The notes under the pieces are model-generated. The model saw only the letters and a list, made by a program, of their open reading frames with translations, was not told where the DNA came from and did no database searches. This document shows, one piece after another, positions 37,789 to 49,004 of a stretch of 64,000 nt of DNA. Source of the DNA: Siphonodentalium dalli (lineage: Eukaryota; Mollusca; Scaphopoda; Gadilida; Siphonodentaliidae); NCBI GenBank assembly GCA_032622095.1, contig CP136066.1, positions 98,353,319 through 98,417,318 on the forward strand, written 5' to 3'. A program made the translations under genes and the position numbers. Each line of letters starts with the position of its first letter. The stretch's first letter is position 1.

Positions 37789-38304
37789 ATTTTTTTGATG
37801 CGGTCATTTCAGAGTTTGACACAAATATTCGCAAAAAACGCACTGAATTATCTAACTTAGGATTCCAACTAGTTATAGGATCTATACTCTGTCTACTATC
37901 TGAATTCACGACTCTCTGCGAGAAAATAAATCGAACAGTTTTCATTGCATATTTAATTTTTGTTGGCAGCCATTTGCAGATCTAATTTATTTCTTGGAGA
38001 GAAAATCACCGTAACACAACATATAATGTCCAAAAAGACGAACTGTCTGCCAGATCTGCAAACGTGGTTGAACAATATTTATGTCCTTTTATGTTGTTTT
38101 GGTTCTGCAGGCGGCAACCAAAAAAAATAAATAAATAAATAAAATATTCAATGAAACATGTTTGATTGATTTTCTCGCAGACATGAAGTCATGATTTCAG
38201 ATAGTAGACAGGGTATAGACTCTAATTGATTCCTTAGCTAGATAATGTAGTGCTTTTTTTCCAAATATTTCTTGTCAAACTCTCAAATGACCGCCTAAAA
38301 AAAT
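37789..38304. mobile_element. Palindromic MITE (~0.5 kb foldback)
   Basis: The left arm, starting ATTTTTTTGATGCGGTCATT, is matched by the right arm in reverse complement along nearly its whole length. The pairing covers the GAGTTTGACA, TATCTAACTTAGGA, CTGTCTACTATCTGAA and CTGCGAGAAAAT landmarks. The centre carries an AAATA-type simple repeat near 38126-38150. It has no coding capacity. Superfamily is unknown; no target duplication was recognised. Confidence 0.75.
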
Positions 38305-38688
38305 CCCACCTTTAAAACACTTTAATTTTTTAATTAGAACATACCTCTTATATTGTGATATAAATTATTCAATCATAACTGATGTTATTGCATGTTTTTG
38401 TGACGAACTGTACCAAACATACTGGAACAGATTTGAAAACTCGGTTCAAACTAAGGCAAACCAAATCACCTGAGCATTGCAACATATATATTAACTCTCC
38501 CACCAAAAGGGTGTTGTTTATCCTGCTGGACTATAGAATAGTGTTAGTGTTTGTAAATAATTAGGAAAAAACCCATCAGGAAATAAATTGGCAAGCACCG
38601 GAATAAAAATGAAATTCTTCGTCAGATCCATGTATCATAGTATACAACCGTGATATGTCATTTGAGAGTTACAAAATTACTGCATATT
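38305..38688. other. Gene-free stretch
   Basis: AT-rich sequence between two MITEs with only a 60-codon chance frame. Confidence 0.4.
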
Positions 38689-39083
38689 TGTGACCCGCCA
38701 TATCAAATCCAGTCGGAAGTCGGGATTTTTTTTACCCTGTGCCAATACAATTTTTTACGATTTTAATAATTTGTTCTTGTATTCTTTAACAATTTTTATA
38801 ATTTCACCAATACAGAGCCCCAGACAAACATGAGCAGACGACACTCTTCTATGTGCTTCTATATATGTGTGGGGCTCCCTGCAGGATAATGGATGTTTTT
38901 TTATTTTATGTCCTAAAAATTGTAAGAAACATTTATTTAAAAAACATGATAAAAAATTGTTAAGCCAATGTATTCTCTTATATATGCGAGGCGACCTATG
39001 GTCGACTCGCATATATAAGAAAATGCATTGGCACAGGATAAAAAATTCCCGACTTCCGACTGGATTTCATATGGCGGGTCACA
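38689..39083 (-). mobile_element. MITE with TGTGACCCGCC ends and a subterminal hairpin (copy 1)
   Basis: Inverted ends TGTGACCCGCCATATCAAAT extend over about 45 bp. Inside the right end lies a strong hairpin: CCAATGTATTCTCTTATATA, then GCGAGGCGACC, then its complement ending GCATTGG. The element is matched by 61990-62450 in opposite orientation. That copy has such a hairpin at both ends, so this one has lost the left one. Confidence 0.88.
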
Positions 39084-39249
39084 TTTGTTTAGCCATGCGT
39101 ATAGTCTGAAAGTTGTGGTAGTGTCGGCCGGGGTCTGATTTTACCAACACCGTTATACGGTGGCAATAGACATGTACTGCGTGTATATTACTTTGAGTCA
39201 CATTTGGATATCAGGGGAGAGGTACTGATAAGTTTTCGAGTTTAATTAT

Positions 39250-39650
39250 ACCCCCACATTTCGGAGAATAAACTCCTGGATTGACTGTCCGTCAGTCCGC
39301 GGGGACATGTCTCAGCCATGCATTGGTTATGAGATCTGAATGAAATTTGGTATGGATGTGTGCTATCATGCCTTTCATGCTTTCAAATAGGTGAAAATTA
39401 TGTTGCTAAAATTTATCATTCTAGAGTTATGCTTCTTTGTTTATCTGGAAAACTTCGTTTTGTGTCGATCCGGGAGTATTATATCTCAGCCATGGGTTAT
39501 CGGATCTGAATTAGTTTTGGTATGACGGTTCGTAATCGCGACTGCTTTCAAAAGAGTGCGCTAATGACGTTGATTACATTTCGGTTCTAGAGTTATCGTT
39601 CTTTGTTTATTTTTAATTTGGGCTCCACTCTGTCCACCGACACACGAAAA
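39250..39650 (+). repeat. Dimeric ~165 bp repeat
   Basis: The phrase CTCAGCCATG...GGTTAT...GATCTGAAT...TTTGGTATG occurs near 39310 and 39485. Each copy is followed by GCTTTCAAA and then TCTAGAGTTAT...CTTTGTTTAT. It resembles a dispersed invertebrate repeat; I cannot name the family. Confidence 0.65.
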
Positions 39651-40730
39651 CGTATCTATAATTTTGACTTATTAGCGCGCGCACCGCGTGTATACTGTTC
39701 GGCAATTTCTTGATAGCCGTGGTCCCATGGGCATTTTATTTATAGATAATTGGTTTTTCCGGTTTAAAAGTCGAACTGCGCGACCAGGAGGCCGAGTCCG
39801 GTAAAAGGTGTAGTTGGGAATTTCAATTTCGTTTATTGTCCTTCACATTATTATGCCAATAATGCTGATTTTTGGTTTGTGACAAGCTATGTCAATTACC
39901 AATAAAAGAAATTTAAAAGATAATTTGTAAGTCTTATATTTCAACTTTTATAGATATGTTTCGTTCTGCAGCCCACTGAGGGTTGTAGTCGGAGACGGCC
40001 GCCGGTTCGTTAATTATGTGCTGGTTGTTATTGTTATTTTAACGGAATTCTGAGTTGGTCATTCGCGAAACCAATATATTTTATATTCTATAATTACAAT
40101 CATGGGTATATAATATATGATCTTGAGTGCGTTAGCATTTCTGACTATGGTTTTCTTGTGTAACATGTCTTTTTTCTGGGCTGCTGTCAAACGTAAAGTA
40201 CGTGGCCATTTTTTGTTGCTAAGGAAACGGTATGTAATCCATCCATATTATACATAGTTTGAGAAACATCTCAGCAGCCAGGATACACACTATAGTGTTG
40301 CGAATTGTGCCGTGAATAGATGGTAACATAATGCATTTTGTAGTAAAAACACTAAATTTGGCACACACGAACAACACGTGAATATAAGTTAATTGGGATA
40401 TCACGCAGAGCTGCAAATTGCCTACCGTTGCCATGACAACCATTTTGGGGAAAACGTCAGTTTGTCTTCAAATTCTAGATATTATATGAATTGTTATGGA
40501 ACATACAGGAAATGCATGCCTGTTCGCATGTAGAAACGTATCACTCACCTCTGAATCCTTTGCCATGACCCTGAAAAAGGATTAAATGCGTCAGTTTACC
40601 GTAGCAACGAGTGTGTATTTTATTTTATAAACCGGTTCACACCCCTCGGCCAATAAAATCGATTAAATCCATCACTCAGATGGCTGGCCATAATCCCCAT
40701 ATATGGAGGTGTGCCAGTACTAATAGATAG
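39651..40730. other. Gene-free stretch
   Basis: No supported exon. Contains the diverged repeat near 40330-40445 noted for 37.3 kb. Confidence 0.4.
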
Positions 40731-40738
40731 ACCATATT

Positions 40739-41924
40739 CAGTGTTCGCGCTGTCGGTAGCCAAATTAGCCAATGGCTAATCTTTTTCGAATTTGGCTAAT
40801 AAAAATTTCATTTGGCTAAACTTTTGGCTAAACTTTTTTTGAACCCAAATGGAGACTGAAAACATGGAGCAAGAAAGCTAATTGATAAAAGCGCTCAATA
40901 GATCGACATTCAAGAAGAAGTTAGGTGACGAAAGTATTTCATTATTTTCGTACTTATGAAATATCGTACAAAGGGAATCCCGATCGACAACTCTATCAAC
41001 CAAGCGATCACAAAGTGATATGCAATCATCTTTAGTTTTCACAAGACGGACATTCAAAGACGCGTGGACATTAAACCGTGGTTGAATTATGACAATTTGA
41101 AGAAAGCAATGTTTTGTAAAGTGCATTGACGCCGATATATAAGCAATTTGTTCGTAACATGTGCAGGCTGTTTTAATCTGGAGAAAGATTACGTCACTCT
41201 GCACGAAGCAGCAAAAGGTCATTATTAATTTTTACATTTAATCCCCTAATCCCCCATTAAGCCCATTGTCTGTCTGGTCACTCACGGCGCGCTTGCACAA
41301 TGCATGTTTATGATGACATTGTATTTATGACGGTCGAGGTTTATGAGCACCAAGTGTAAGACAATAGCTTAATCAGCCAAATGTGAATCACGACAGATAT
41401 TTTGTGGCTATTTGTCGTCAATACCGATACAGTCAAAATAATATGCATACTTTTATGACAGATTGTAATTTGATAATGGCGTAACAATATTAAGTTATTA
41501 GTTTCCAGATGTCACTTAGATATTTTCGCAAGGATAAATATTTAATGATTTAAAAATAGATATTGATATAAAACAAAAAAATAATGACATTAAGAAGGAC
41601 AATCCCGGGTTACCCCCCCCCCCCCCCCCCCCCCGAAATCACTCTTTCACATAAAGATTAATAAATTTTTAATAAATGATATATATAAAAATACTTCTAG
41701 TTCATCAAAATTATTTAAATTATTGTGTATTTTACCTTTGTCTGTTAGATTTTATGTTTTAGTCATTAATTGTGAACCGACCAGAAAACGATGATTTAAT
41801 TTGGCCAATTTGTTTTTTAATTTGGCCAAAAAACATTTGGCTAAAGTTTTTTTCATTTGGCTAATAAAATTTTCATTTGGCTAAACTTTTGGCTAAAGTT
41901 TTTTTCGGTCCAGCGCGAACACTG
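40739..41924. mobile_element. Non-autonomous hAT element with 8 bp target duplication
   Basis: Inverted ends CAGTGTTCGCGCTG are exact at 40739-40752 and 41911-41924. ACCATATT flanks both sides (40731-40738 and 41925-41932), a perfect 8 bp target duplication. CAGTG ends with an 8 bp duplication identify the hAT superfamily. Subterminal ATTTGGCTAA motifs crowd both ends, and a ~40 bp block around TTTCATTTGGCTAAACTTTT occurs near each end in direct, not inverted, orientation. The interior holds only a 114-codon minus frame without recognisable transposase residues, and a poly-C run at 41611-41634. Confidence 0.93.
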
Positions 41925-41932
41925 ACCATATT

Positions 41933-42940
41933 TCTTGTATGAATCTGTATGTCGCCGGGGCCAAAATATAGACTTGAGCTATAACTCACCCAGAAATTGA
42001 GATTAATTGGAGAGTAATTGAACAGGAGAGCAGAGCGGAAGGTATGACATTCTAACATTCTTCTACCGATGCCCAAGCGGGTTATAAACTATACATAATA
42101 CTTATGTGCGTTCAGATGCGATTTAATTATTTTTGCTTTCATGCACAGGGGGCGGACAAAAATTCAAGACACGTATGTTGGGGGTGAGCAGAAAATCAGT
42201 TGTTTTCCCACCAAAATATTTTGTTTTCCTTCATGATGAAGTAATGTGTAGTCCTAGAAGTTCAACAAATATAATTTAAACCCTTTAAACTACATTTAGA
42301 CATTCACATGTTGTATATGTGGCATGCACACGTGGGGGCCTCTGGGCTGATATATTCAGTTTGTTCATATTTTACTGCACCACAAGTTCTCATTTCAACC
42401 GTCTCATGGATATATAACCTGACATAACATATAACTACATATAGCATCAATGAGATAAAATAACTTTTCAAATAAACATTTATTTTCAATAAAGTAAACA
42501 AATATGCTGGTTAGTTAACAAGAAAAGAAATAGGGGGTATCCAATGTATCCTGAAATACCTGCAGATTTGAATGGATATTAGAAGTATATATCATGAGTG
42601 ACGACAGTGTATATGTTCATATTGCATCCCATGTAGATGAGATAATACAAATATCTACTAAATTTTTGTAGAGGCTATGTATATTATTATGTATTATTAA
42701 ATTTATATATGTTTAAATTTCTTCATTTGTAAACTGTTCCCCCAATAAATTGGCGCATCCATAAGTCCTTACATCTGTCTACTTTGAATGACAACTTCAG
42801 TCATGGTTAATGCATGAGTGGTCGTGATTAATGATCGAGTGGCTAGAAATATATATAGAACTAGAATATCAAAGCATTGTGAGGGCTTGAGACATTTTCG
42901 TTCTGACAGTCCAGTCAAAATGCCATTAAATGATTGTTAT
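41933..42940. other. Gene-free stretch
   Basis: AT-rich; only chance frames. No repeat structure recognised. Confidence 0.4.
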
Positions 42941-44359
42941 AGGTCGCCCGTAACTGAAGTTGTGCCGATTGATTCATGTGATTGAATATTGATTATGCAG
43001 TCTGAAACGTTAATCTTCCTTCATGTGACGTCACACGAGGGACTACTAGCGACATACAGTGTCAGACTTGAAAGGCAGTCTCAATTGGCTTGTATTTACT
43101 CGTTGTTTGCACAGATACGGCTGGACCATCGGAGCTGAAAAGTTGCACATATGAAAACTTTATCCCGGGGAATCTTATTAGGTCCCGCTGACATCAAATT
43201 TCTTAAAAGGGCACTAATAATTAATTACATTAGATAATTAATTATATACACAACATTGTTGCAATCTGGTCGGTACAATTGCAACACGTGGATAATTTGA
43301 CACGTAGAGTGTCATGAGATAGATGCCGTTGACGTCAGATGGCATAATGGGCATATATGAACAACACAGAGCGTTCCTTGTGTAGAAAAATTGTTACAGA
43401 TGGGTCTCCTGACCAGGGGAATGGCATGGGATAGGCTCATCGTCTCATGTTCCATCACCCATGCATAATGGCTGAACTGAGAATAAAACATTATATACTT
43501 ACCTTTGATCTCAGATGACTTAAAGTGGGATTAATAGATTATATGATAATATAAAAAGCGTTTATTATCATTCCAGAAGATGTGTGGGGAAATTGGTGGC
43601 CGATTTTAAATAACAGTCTAACACCTCTATCCTGATTCCATTTACGACATGTATATACACAACGCGACATATATGTAACCCCTGACTAATACTCGTCCTA
43701 TCATATGGTTTTACCACCAATTTCCCACATATCTTCTAGACTGATAATATACTTTTTTTATTGATAATATAATTTATTCCCCTTTTAAGTCAGCGGAAGT
43801 CAAAGGTAAGTAAGTAGTGCTTTATTCTCAGCCAGTATACAACTATCCACTGACATTCCCCTGGTCAGGTGACCCATCTGTAAAATTGTTATACATAAGG
43901 AACACTCGTTATTGCTCACATTTGCCCCTTTAAATCATCTTAGGTCAACGGCATCTATCGCATTATACTCTATACTTGTCAATTTATCCACGTGTTTAAA
44001 TTTTCACCGACCAGATTGTGTCCATTTTGAGCATATATTCAATTATTTAATTGAATTCATTATTAGTGCCCCCTTAAGACATCTTATGTCAACAGGACCG
44101 ATATAATAATATTCCTCTGGTCAAATTACCCATATGTATACATTTTCAGTTCCGATGGTCCAGTCGTTTCTGCATAAACAATCAGTTTCGATAAAAGCCA
44201 ATTGCGACAGGCTTTCAAGTGTGACACTGTGAGTCGCTAGTAGTCCCTCGTGTGACGTCACACGAAGGAAGATTAACGATTCAGACTGCATAATTCTTAA
44301 ATTATCTTAATGTAATATTCAATCGCATTAATCGTCATAACTTCAGTTACGGGCGACCT
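42941..44359. mobile_element. 1.4 kb imperfect palindrome (foldback-type element)
   Basis: Starts AGGTCGCCCGTAACTGAAGTT at 42941 and ends with its complement at 44359. Pairing continues inward through TCTTCCTTC(A/G)TGTGACGTC, GTCACACGAGGGACTACTAGC, GGACCATCGGA, GGTCTCCTGACCAGGGGAAT and the segment around 43590/43730. The midpoint is near 43650. Arms differ by many substitutions and small indels, so the inversion is old or the arms have diverged. CRE-like TGACGTCA sits in both arms. No target duplication or coding region was found. Confidence 0.85.
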
Positions 44360-44500
44360 GTCACAAAAATCTTTTCGGCAACGTGCTCAATGGATTAGAG
44401 GGCATTAATAAAAATACACCGGTGTAATCCTTTACGGCATCTAAAGATATTTAAAGGATACATATGGATTTTGGGTGCATACCATAATTATTTCATGAGT

Positions 44501-44542
44501 GACTAGTAGTGGAAATATCAATTGATATTTCCACTGCTAGTC
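44501..44542. other. 42 bp near-perfect hairpin
   Basis: GACTAGTAGTGGAAATATCA and its complement meet at CAATTG with one mismatch. It sits just beyond the 1.4 kb palindrome and could extrude as a cruciform; function unknown. Confidence 0.85.
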
Positions 44543-45046
44543 CCTCTTAATAGGTGATTCACTCAAAACACCATAGGTGTTCTATTTATTATACGTTTTA
44601 ACCATATCGATACTTATTTGTAATGTATTAATACTCCTTAATTAATGCCAATTATTTCTCACAAAGCGTACATAACAGTTCAGTTGAAAATTGATTGTTG
44701 TTGTCACCAGCTGATAGTCAACGAACCACTTTCAAATGGCTACAAATTAGTCTTCCGCTAAAGAAAATATTTCCCACAAATTATCAAATAATTATGGACG
44801 AATGCTAATTTAATATCCTAAAACAACATAGTCGGATTATTCAGAACTATTTTTGACCATGGATACCTACCATCCACAATAATAATGTTAGCCCGAAACA
44901 TTAGCAAGGGCAATAAATACCTGGGGTACATCGTAGAGTGCCCCCTCTTCCACAAATATTTTGGACGGCTCATAATTACAGTCTAATAGATATACGAAAG
45001 ATTGATTCCAGATTTGTTAGTCATAATAATATATGTATCTACTTAC
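44543..45046. other. Probable intron of the minus-strand cysteine-rich gene
   Basis: Lies downstream (minus strand) of a good donor at 45046-45041. No acceptor or second exon was convincingly found in it. Confidence 0.35.
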
Positions 45047-45364
45047 CGGGTTTCTTTGGTAAATATATGCTGTATCCCCCTTTGTCGTCAGTGTCGTAAT
45101 ATTTTGTGTTGAGCATGAGCTTAGAATGCAGTTGTCAGGTCCCGCACGTTCTGTGGTGTACGTGGCAGATTTGCAAACTTGATATTTCAGACACAAGCCT
45201 CCACACTCAATGTCGCTCTCAGCGGAAACTGATTGTGTATTGGTGAAGTTTGTCGTCTTTCCTGGCACTATCTCAAAAGTCGCGCTTTGTAGTGTTATGC
45301 ATCTACAGCCAATTAATAGAGTTATTAGACACACCAACAGAAAAAGTTTCTGACATCCAGCCAT
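45047..45364 (-). CDS. First coding exon of a secreted PAN/apple-like protein
   Basis: The frame opens at the ATG at 45364, chosen because MAGCQKLFLLVCLITLLIGC is a textbook signal peptide; an in-frame ATG six codons upstream would displace it. The mature segment has IECGGLC, then VCKSATY, then NCILSSC. This is the spacing expected for a PAN/apple module, in which ECAxxC...C...C disulfides frame a small sheet for binding protein or sugar. The exon ends at 45047 with ACCCG|GTAAGT, a strong donor, in phase 0 after 106 codons; the open frame beyond is intronic. Later exons are not identified. It is not obviously homologous in sequence to the plus-strand exon at 8377, though both are short, secreted and cysteine-rich. 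Confidence 0.65.
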
Positions 45365-46138
45365 CGTATATACACTTGACAAGACTAATCAACATATAAC
45401 GTTGGTTCAATCGCTGTGAAATCTCAAATATAATTATTTGTCCACAATGCATCTCGTTCATTGTCTCAATAAACTCCCAGTTCTCGGGTCTGAACCATTC
45501 AATATTATCAGACCTTTGTGTCTTTGTGTGATGAATTCACAGGATTTAAGCCAGTGTGTATTTCCTCATATAACTGCCACGCTCCGAGTAAACCAAGTAG
45601 TTGAACCGTGATTTATAAAGCGAATGGTTGTGGCGATGCCATGGATGTCTTCCGGCCAAGCACAATATCGAAAATGCAACTTGTGCCGTCGTCATGGTCG
45701 CCGAAGACTTGAATGTTTCAAGCTGCTATAGCAATATTGATTCACTCAAAACGAAATGAAAACAATTCGTTGAGATCTATATATAAAGGTCACCATTAAT
45801 GTCTTATTTCTGCATGACCGTTATCGTCAATGCACTATTTAAAAAAAACAATTAAAACAAAACACGAGAGATGAATGCACCAGACCCAAGCTGGGCTAAT
45901 ATCACTGACTATATATATACGGTCACCCAACACGCACGTCCCGTTCGACATGTCCCTGTATTGTGTTGATTGATAAACCAGCTGGTCGGGTCTCAGTCGA
46001 CGGCGATATGGATTCCGGGCCAGCTACCACACAATCGCTGACTATATTATAATTAATCTGCCTTCAAAATTATATATCATTTATCGTGATAAAAAAGGTA
46101 AGGTGATGATACAATCGTTTAATATATTGTTTACATAC
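45365..46138. other. Upstream region of the 45.3 kb exon and candidate intron of the 46.3 kb exon
   Basis: No repeat or further exon recognised; any promoter of the 45.3 kb gene should lie here. Confidence 0.35.
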
Positions 46139-46472
46139 GTTTTCTGATAGAGCGACAAATCGAAATTCTCTGAAAAACTAGGCTTTCCTGATATACGCAT
46201 GTTTGATGCCATCATGCTCGGGAAAGGCTGCCCGCTATTCGAAGCGCCCAATTGACCTAATCCGAAGACATACAGGCAAGATAACTCCCGCCCACATTTC
46301 TGCATGGACGTAAAGTCTATTATAGAACAGTACCGGGACGGGACTCGGACCAAAACAGCATCAACCCATTCAACCGATATCCGAAGCTGTTGTGGACCGT
46401 GCAAACTTGGTCGAGTGTTATCACAACAAAGATTCTTGGAAGTACACGTAATTTTCATCGGAGCCTGCTCTG
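46139..46472 (-). CDS. Candidate internal exon, unknown cysteine-containing protein
   Basis: On the minus strand CCTAATTTTTAG|CAGAGC provides an acceptor and AGAAAAC|GTATGT a donor. Between them a frame is open for about 110 codons, with composition less AT-rich than the surroundings. The peptide includes CTSKNLCCD, RISVEWVDAVLVRV and GLGQLGASNSG; I recognise no family. It lies 775 bp upstream of the signal-peptide exon at 45364 on the same strand, so it belongs to a different transcript unless that start is wrong. A chance frame with good borders remains possible. Confidence 0.45.
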
Positions 46473-46656
46473 CTAAAAATTAGGTTCCTCTTGGAACACT
46501 ATGTTGGTTCTCAGCATCTTAAATTTATTGTCAAACGTGCTGAATTTGCTATACTGTCAAGATCTTACCAAGAATTACGTCGCTCACTGAAGTACCGTTA
46601 ACATCTCTTCAAAGTAGTAATATCCAGGAAATTAAAATAAGTCAGAAGATTTTGTC

Positions 46657-46760
46657 TTACAGAGTGACTGATTGTAAATTTGAGGTGATGGCTTCATCAA
46701 CTCTTGATGCCAAATCCTCTTCTTCTCTGTCAGACTTCGTGAGCATTTGTTCACACTCAC
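46657..46760 (-). pseudogene. Possible carboxyl-terminal coding fragment cut by a MITE
   Basis: Reading on the minus strand from the MITE border, the frame gives ECEQMLTKSDREEEDLASRV, then about 13 more residues and a TAA. It is charged and helical in character, unlike nearby noncoding sequence. Upstream the frame runs into the MITE end at 46764. It may be the last codons of a gene broken by insertion, or an exon whose alternative end is the donor-like CTCT|GTAAGA inside the same stretch. No family is recognised. Confidence 0.25.
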
Positions 46761-47036
46761 TTAAAGGTACTCGATTCGATCAGACGGTCCATATACCATC
46801 AATATACAACAACAACATTTCTTCAAAATACTGCTAACCCATGTCAACTATGGTATCAAATTTCCCAAAACTTGTTATTTATCAACATTTTGTTCAACAA
46901 AATATGGCCATATTATCACTAAAGTATCACGAAATTTGACTGTATTACCACTTGATTTTAGAGTTATCCATCTTCAATTTTACCCGAGACCCTCCGTTTG
47001 TCCACGTGTTTCTGGGCCACATATTATTACACATCT

Positions 47037-47044
47037 CGAGAAAT
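47037..47044 (+). other. Left target-site duplication of the foldback element (CGAGAAAT)
   Basis: CGAGAAAT directly precedes the element's first base and recurs directly after its last (57062-57069). In the related MITE at 60617 the equivalent stretch, read in reverse complement, is CATCTCGAGAAAATAACAAA, uninterrupted. Confidence 0.93.
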
Positions 47045-47449
47045 CGGTGTGACTAATTACCGCCCGGGACCGCCCGGGGACCGCCCGGGGACCGCCCGGG
47101 ACCGCCCGGGCGGCCCAACGAGCCCGTGGACACAATATCTCGACGGTATAACGTAGCGACATGCCACCTGAGGGCAACATAGAAAAATTTACTCGCTCGC
47201 TCGTCTCCGGCCGGTCATATTAACCCCACAAATGCCGATATTGGCTAAAAGAGCCTGGGTGATTACTGGTGTCTTCGTGTGTGTTCAGACAGATTATTTT
47301 GGTGATTCTCGGTAGTGCAATAAGTGCAATACACCTGAGTGTTAATTCCATGTATTGACTCGTTGACGCGTCCACGGCCGATGTTATTAACCCCTCAAAT
47401 TCCGGTAAAATAGTGTATAAACAAAAGAACCTTGGAACCGCCCGGGACC

Positions 47450-49004
47450 GCCCGGGCGGCCCCATGGGCCCGTGGACACTATATCTCGACGTTATAACAT
47501 AGCGACATACCCCACGAGGTCAACATACAAAATGTTACTCCCTCGCTCGACCCCGGCCGGCGTTATTAACCCCTCAAAATCCGATAAAATGGTAAATAGA
47601 CAAAAAGAACATTAGGACCGCCCGGGACCGCCCGGGTGGCCCCACGTGCCCGTGGACACAATATATCGACGTTATAACGTAGCGACATACCCCATGAGGT
47701 CAACCTAGAAAATGTTACTCGCTCGCTCGACCCCGGCCGGTGTTATTAACCCCTCAAAATCCGACAAAATGGTATATAGACAAAAAGAACATTGGGACCG
47801 CCCGGGACCGCCCGGGTGGCCCCACGTACCCGTGGACACAATATCTCGACGTTATAACGTAGCGACATACCCCATGAGGTCAACCTAGAAAATGGTACTC
47901 AATCGCTCGACCCCGGCCGGTGTTATTAACCCCTCAAAATGGTAAATAGACAAAAAGAACATTAGGACCGCCCGGGACCGCCCGGGTGGCCCCACGTGCC
48001 CGTGGACACAATATCTCGACGTTATAACGTAGCGACATACCCCACGAGGACAACCTATAAAATGTTACTCGCTCGCTCGACTCCGACCGGTGTTATTAAC
48101 CCCTCAAAATCCGATAAAATGGTATATAAACAAAAAGAACATTGGGACCGCCCGAAACCGCCCGGGAGGCCCCATGGGCCCGTGGACACTATATCTCGAC
48201 GTTATAACGTAGCGACATACCCCATGAGGTCAACCTAGAAAATGTTACTCGCTCGCTCGACCCCGGCCGGTGTTATTAACCCCTCAAAATCCGATAAAAT
48301 GGTATATAAACAATAAGAACATTGGGACCGCCCGGGAGGCCCCATGGGCCCGTGGACACTATATCTCGACGTTATAACGTAGCGACATACCCCACGAGAT
48401 CAACCTACAAAATGGTACTCGCTCGCTCGACTCCGGCCGGTGTTATTAACCCCTCAACATCCGATAAAATGGTATATAAACAAAAAGTACATTGGGACCG
48501 CCCGGGAGCGCCCGGGAGGCCCCATGGGCCCGTGGACACTATATATCGACGTTATAACGTAGCGACATACCCCACGAGGTCAACCTACAAAATGGTACTC
48601 GCTCGCTCGACTCCGGCCGGTGTTATTAACCCCTCAACATCCGATAAAATGGTATATAAACAAAAAGAACATTGGGACCGCCCGGGACCGCCCGGGACCG
48701 CCCGGGAGGCCCCATGGGCCCGTGGAGACTATATCTCGACGTTATAACGTAGCGACATACCCCATGAGGTCAACCTAGAAAATGTTACTCGCTCGCTCGA
48801 CCCCGGCCGGTGTTATTAACCCCTCAAAATCCGATAAAATGGTATATAAACAATAAGAACATTGGGACCGCCCGGGACCGCCCGGGACCGCCCGGGAGGC
48901 CCCATGGGCACGTGGACACTATATCTCGACGTTATAACGTAGCGACATACCCCACGAGGTCAACCTACAAAATGGTACTCGCTCGCTCGACTCCGGCCGG
49001 TGTT
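47450..49004 (+). repeat. Left-arm ~180 bp tandem units of the foldback element
   Basis: Units contain ATATCTCGACGTTATAACGT, CTCGCTCGACCCCGGCCGG, TGTTATTAACCCCTCAAAAT, GGTATATAAACAAAAAGAAC and then one to three copies of the 10 bp subrepeat GACCGCCCGG. Unit length is 180 bp where complete; 10 bp losses (such as the missing CCGATAAAAT near 47940) give 170 bp units. Since 180 is a multiple of three, a repeated 60-residue peptide frame stays open across units, but 10 bp length changes break it repeatedly. There are no start, splice or domain signals, so it is not called as a gene. Confidence 0.95.

Noticed and set aside
40878-41222. 114-codon frame inside the hAT element as a transposase remnant
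   Set aside because: No hAT dimerisation or catalytic motifs were recognisable; it may be chance.
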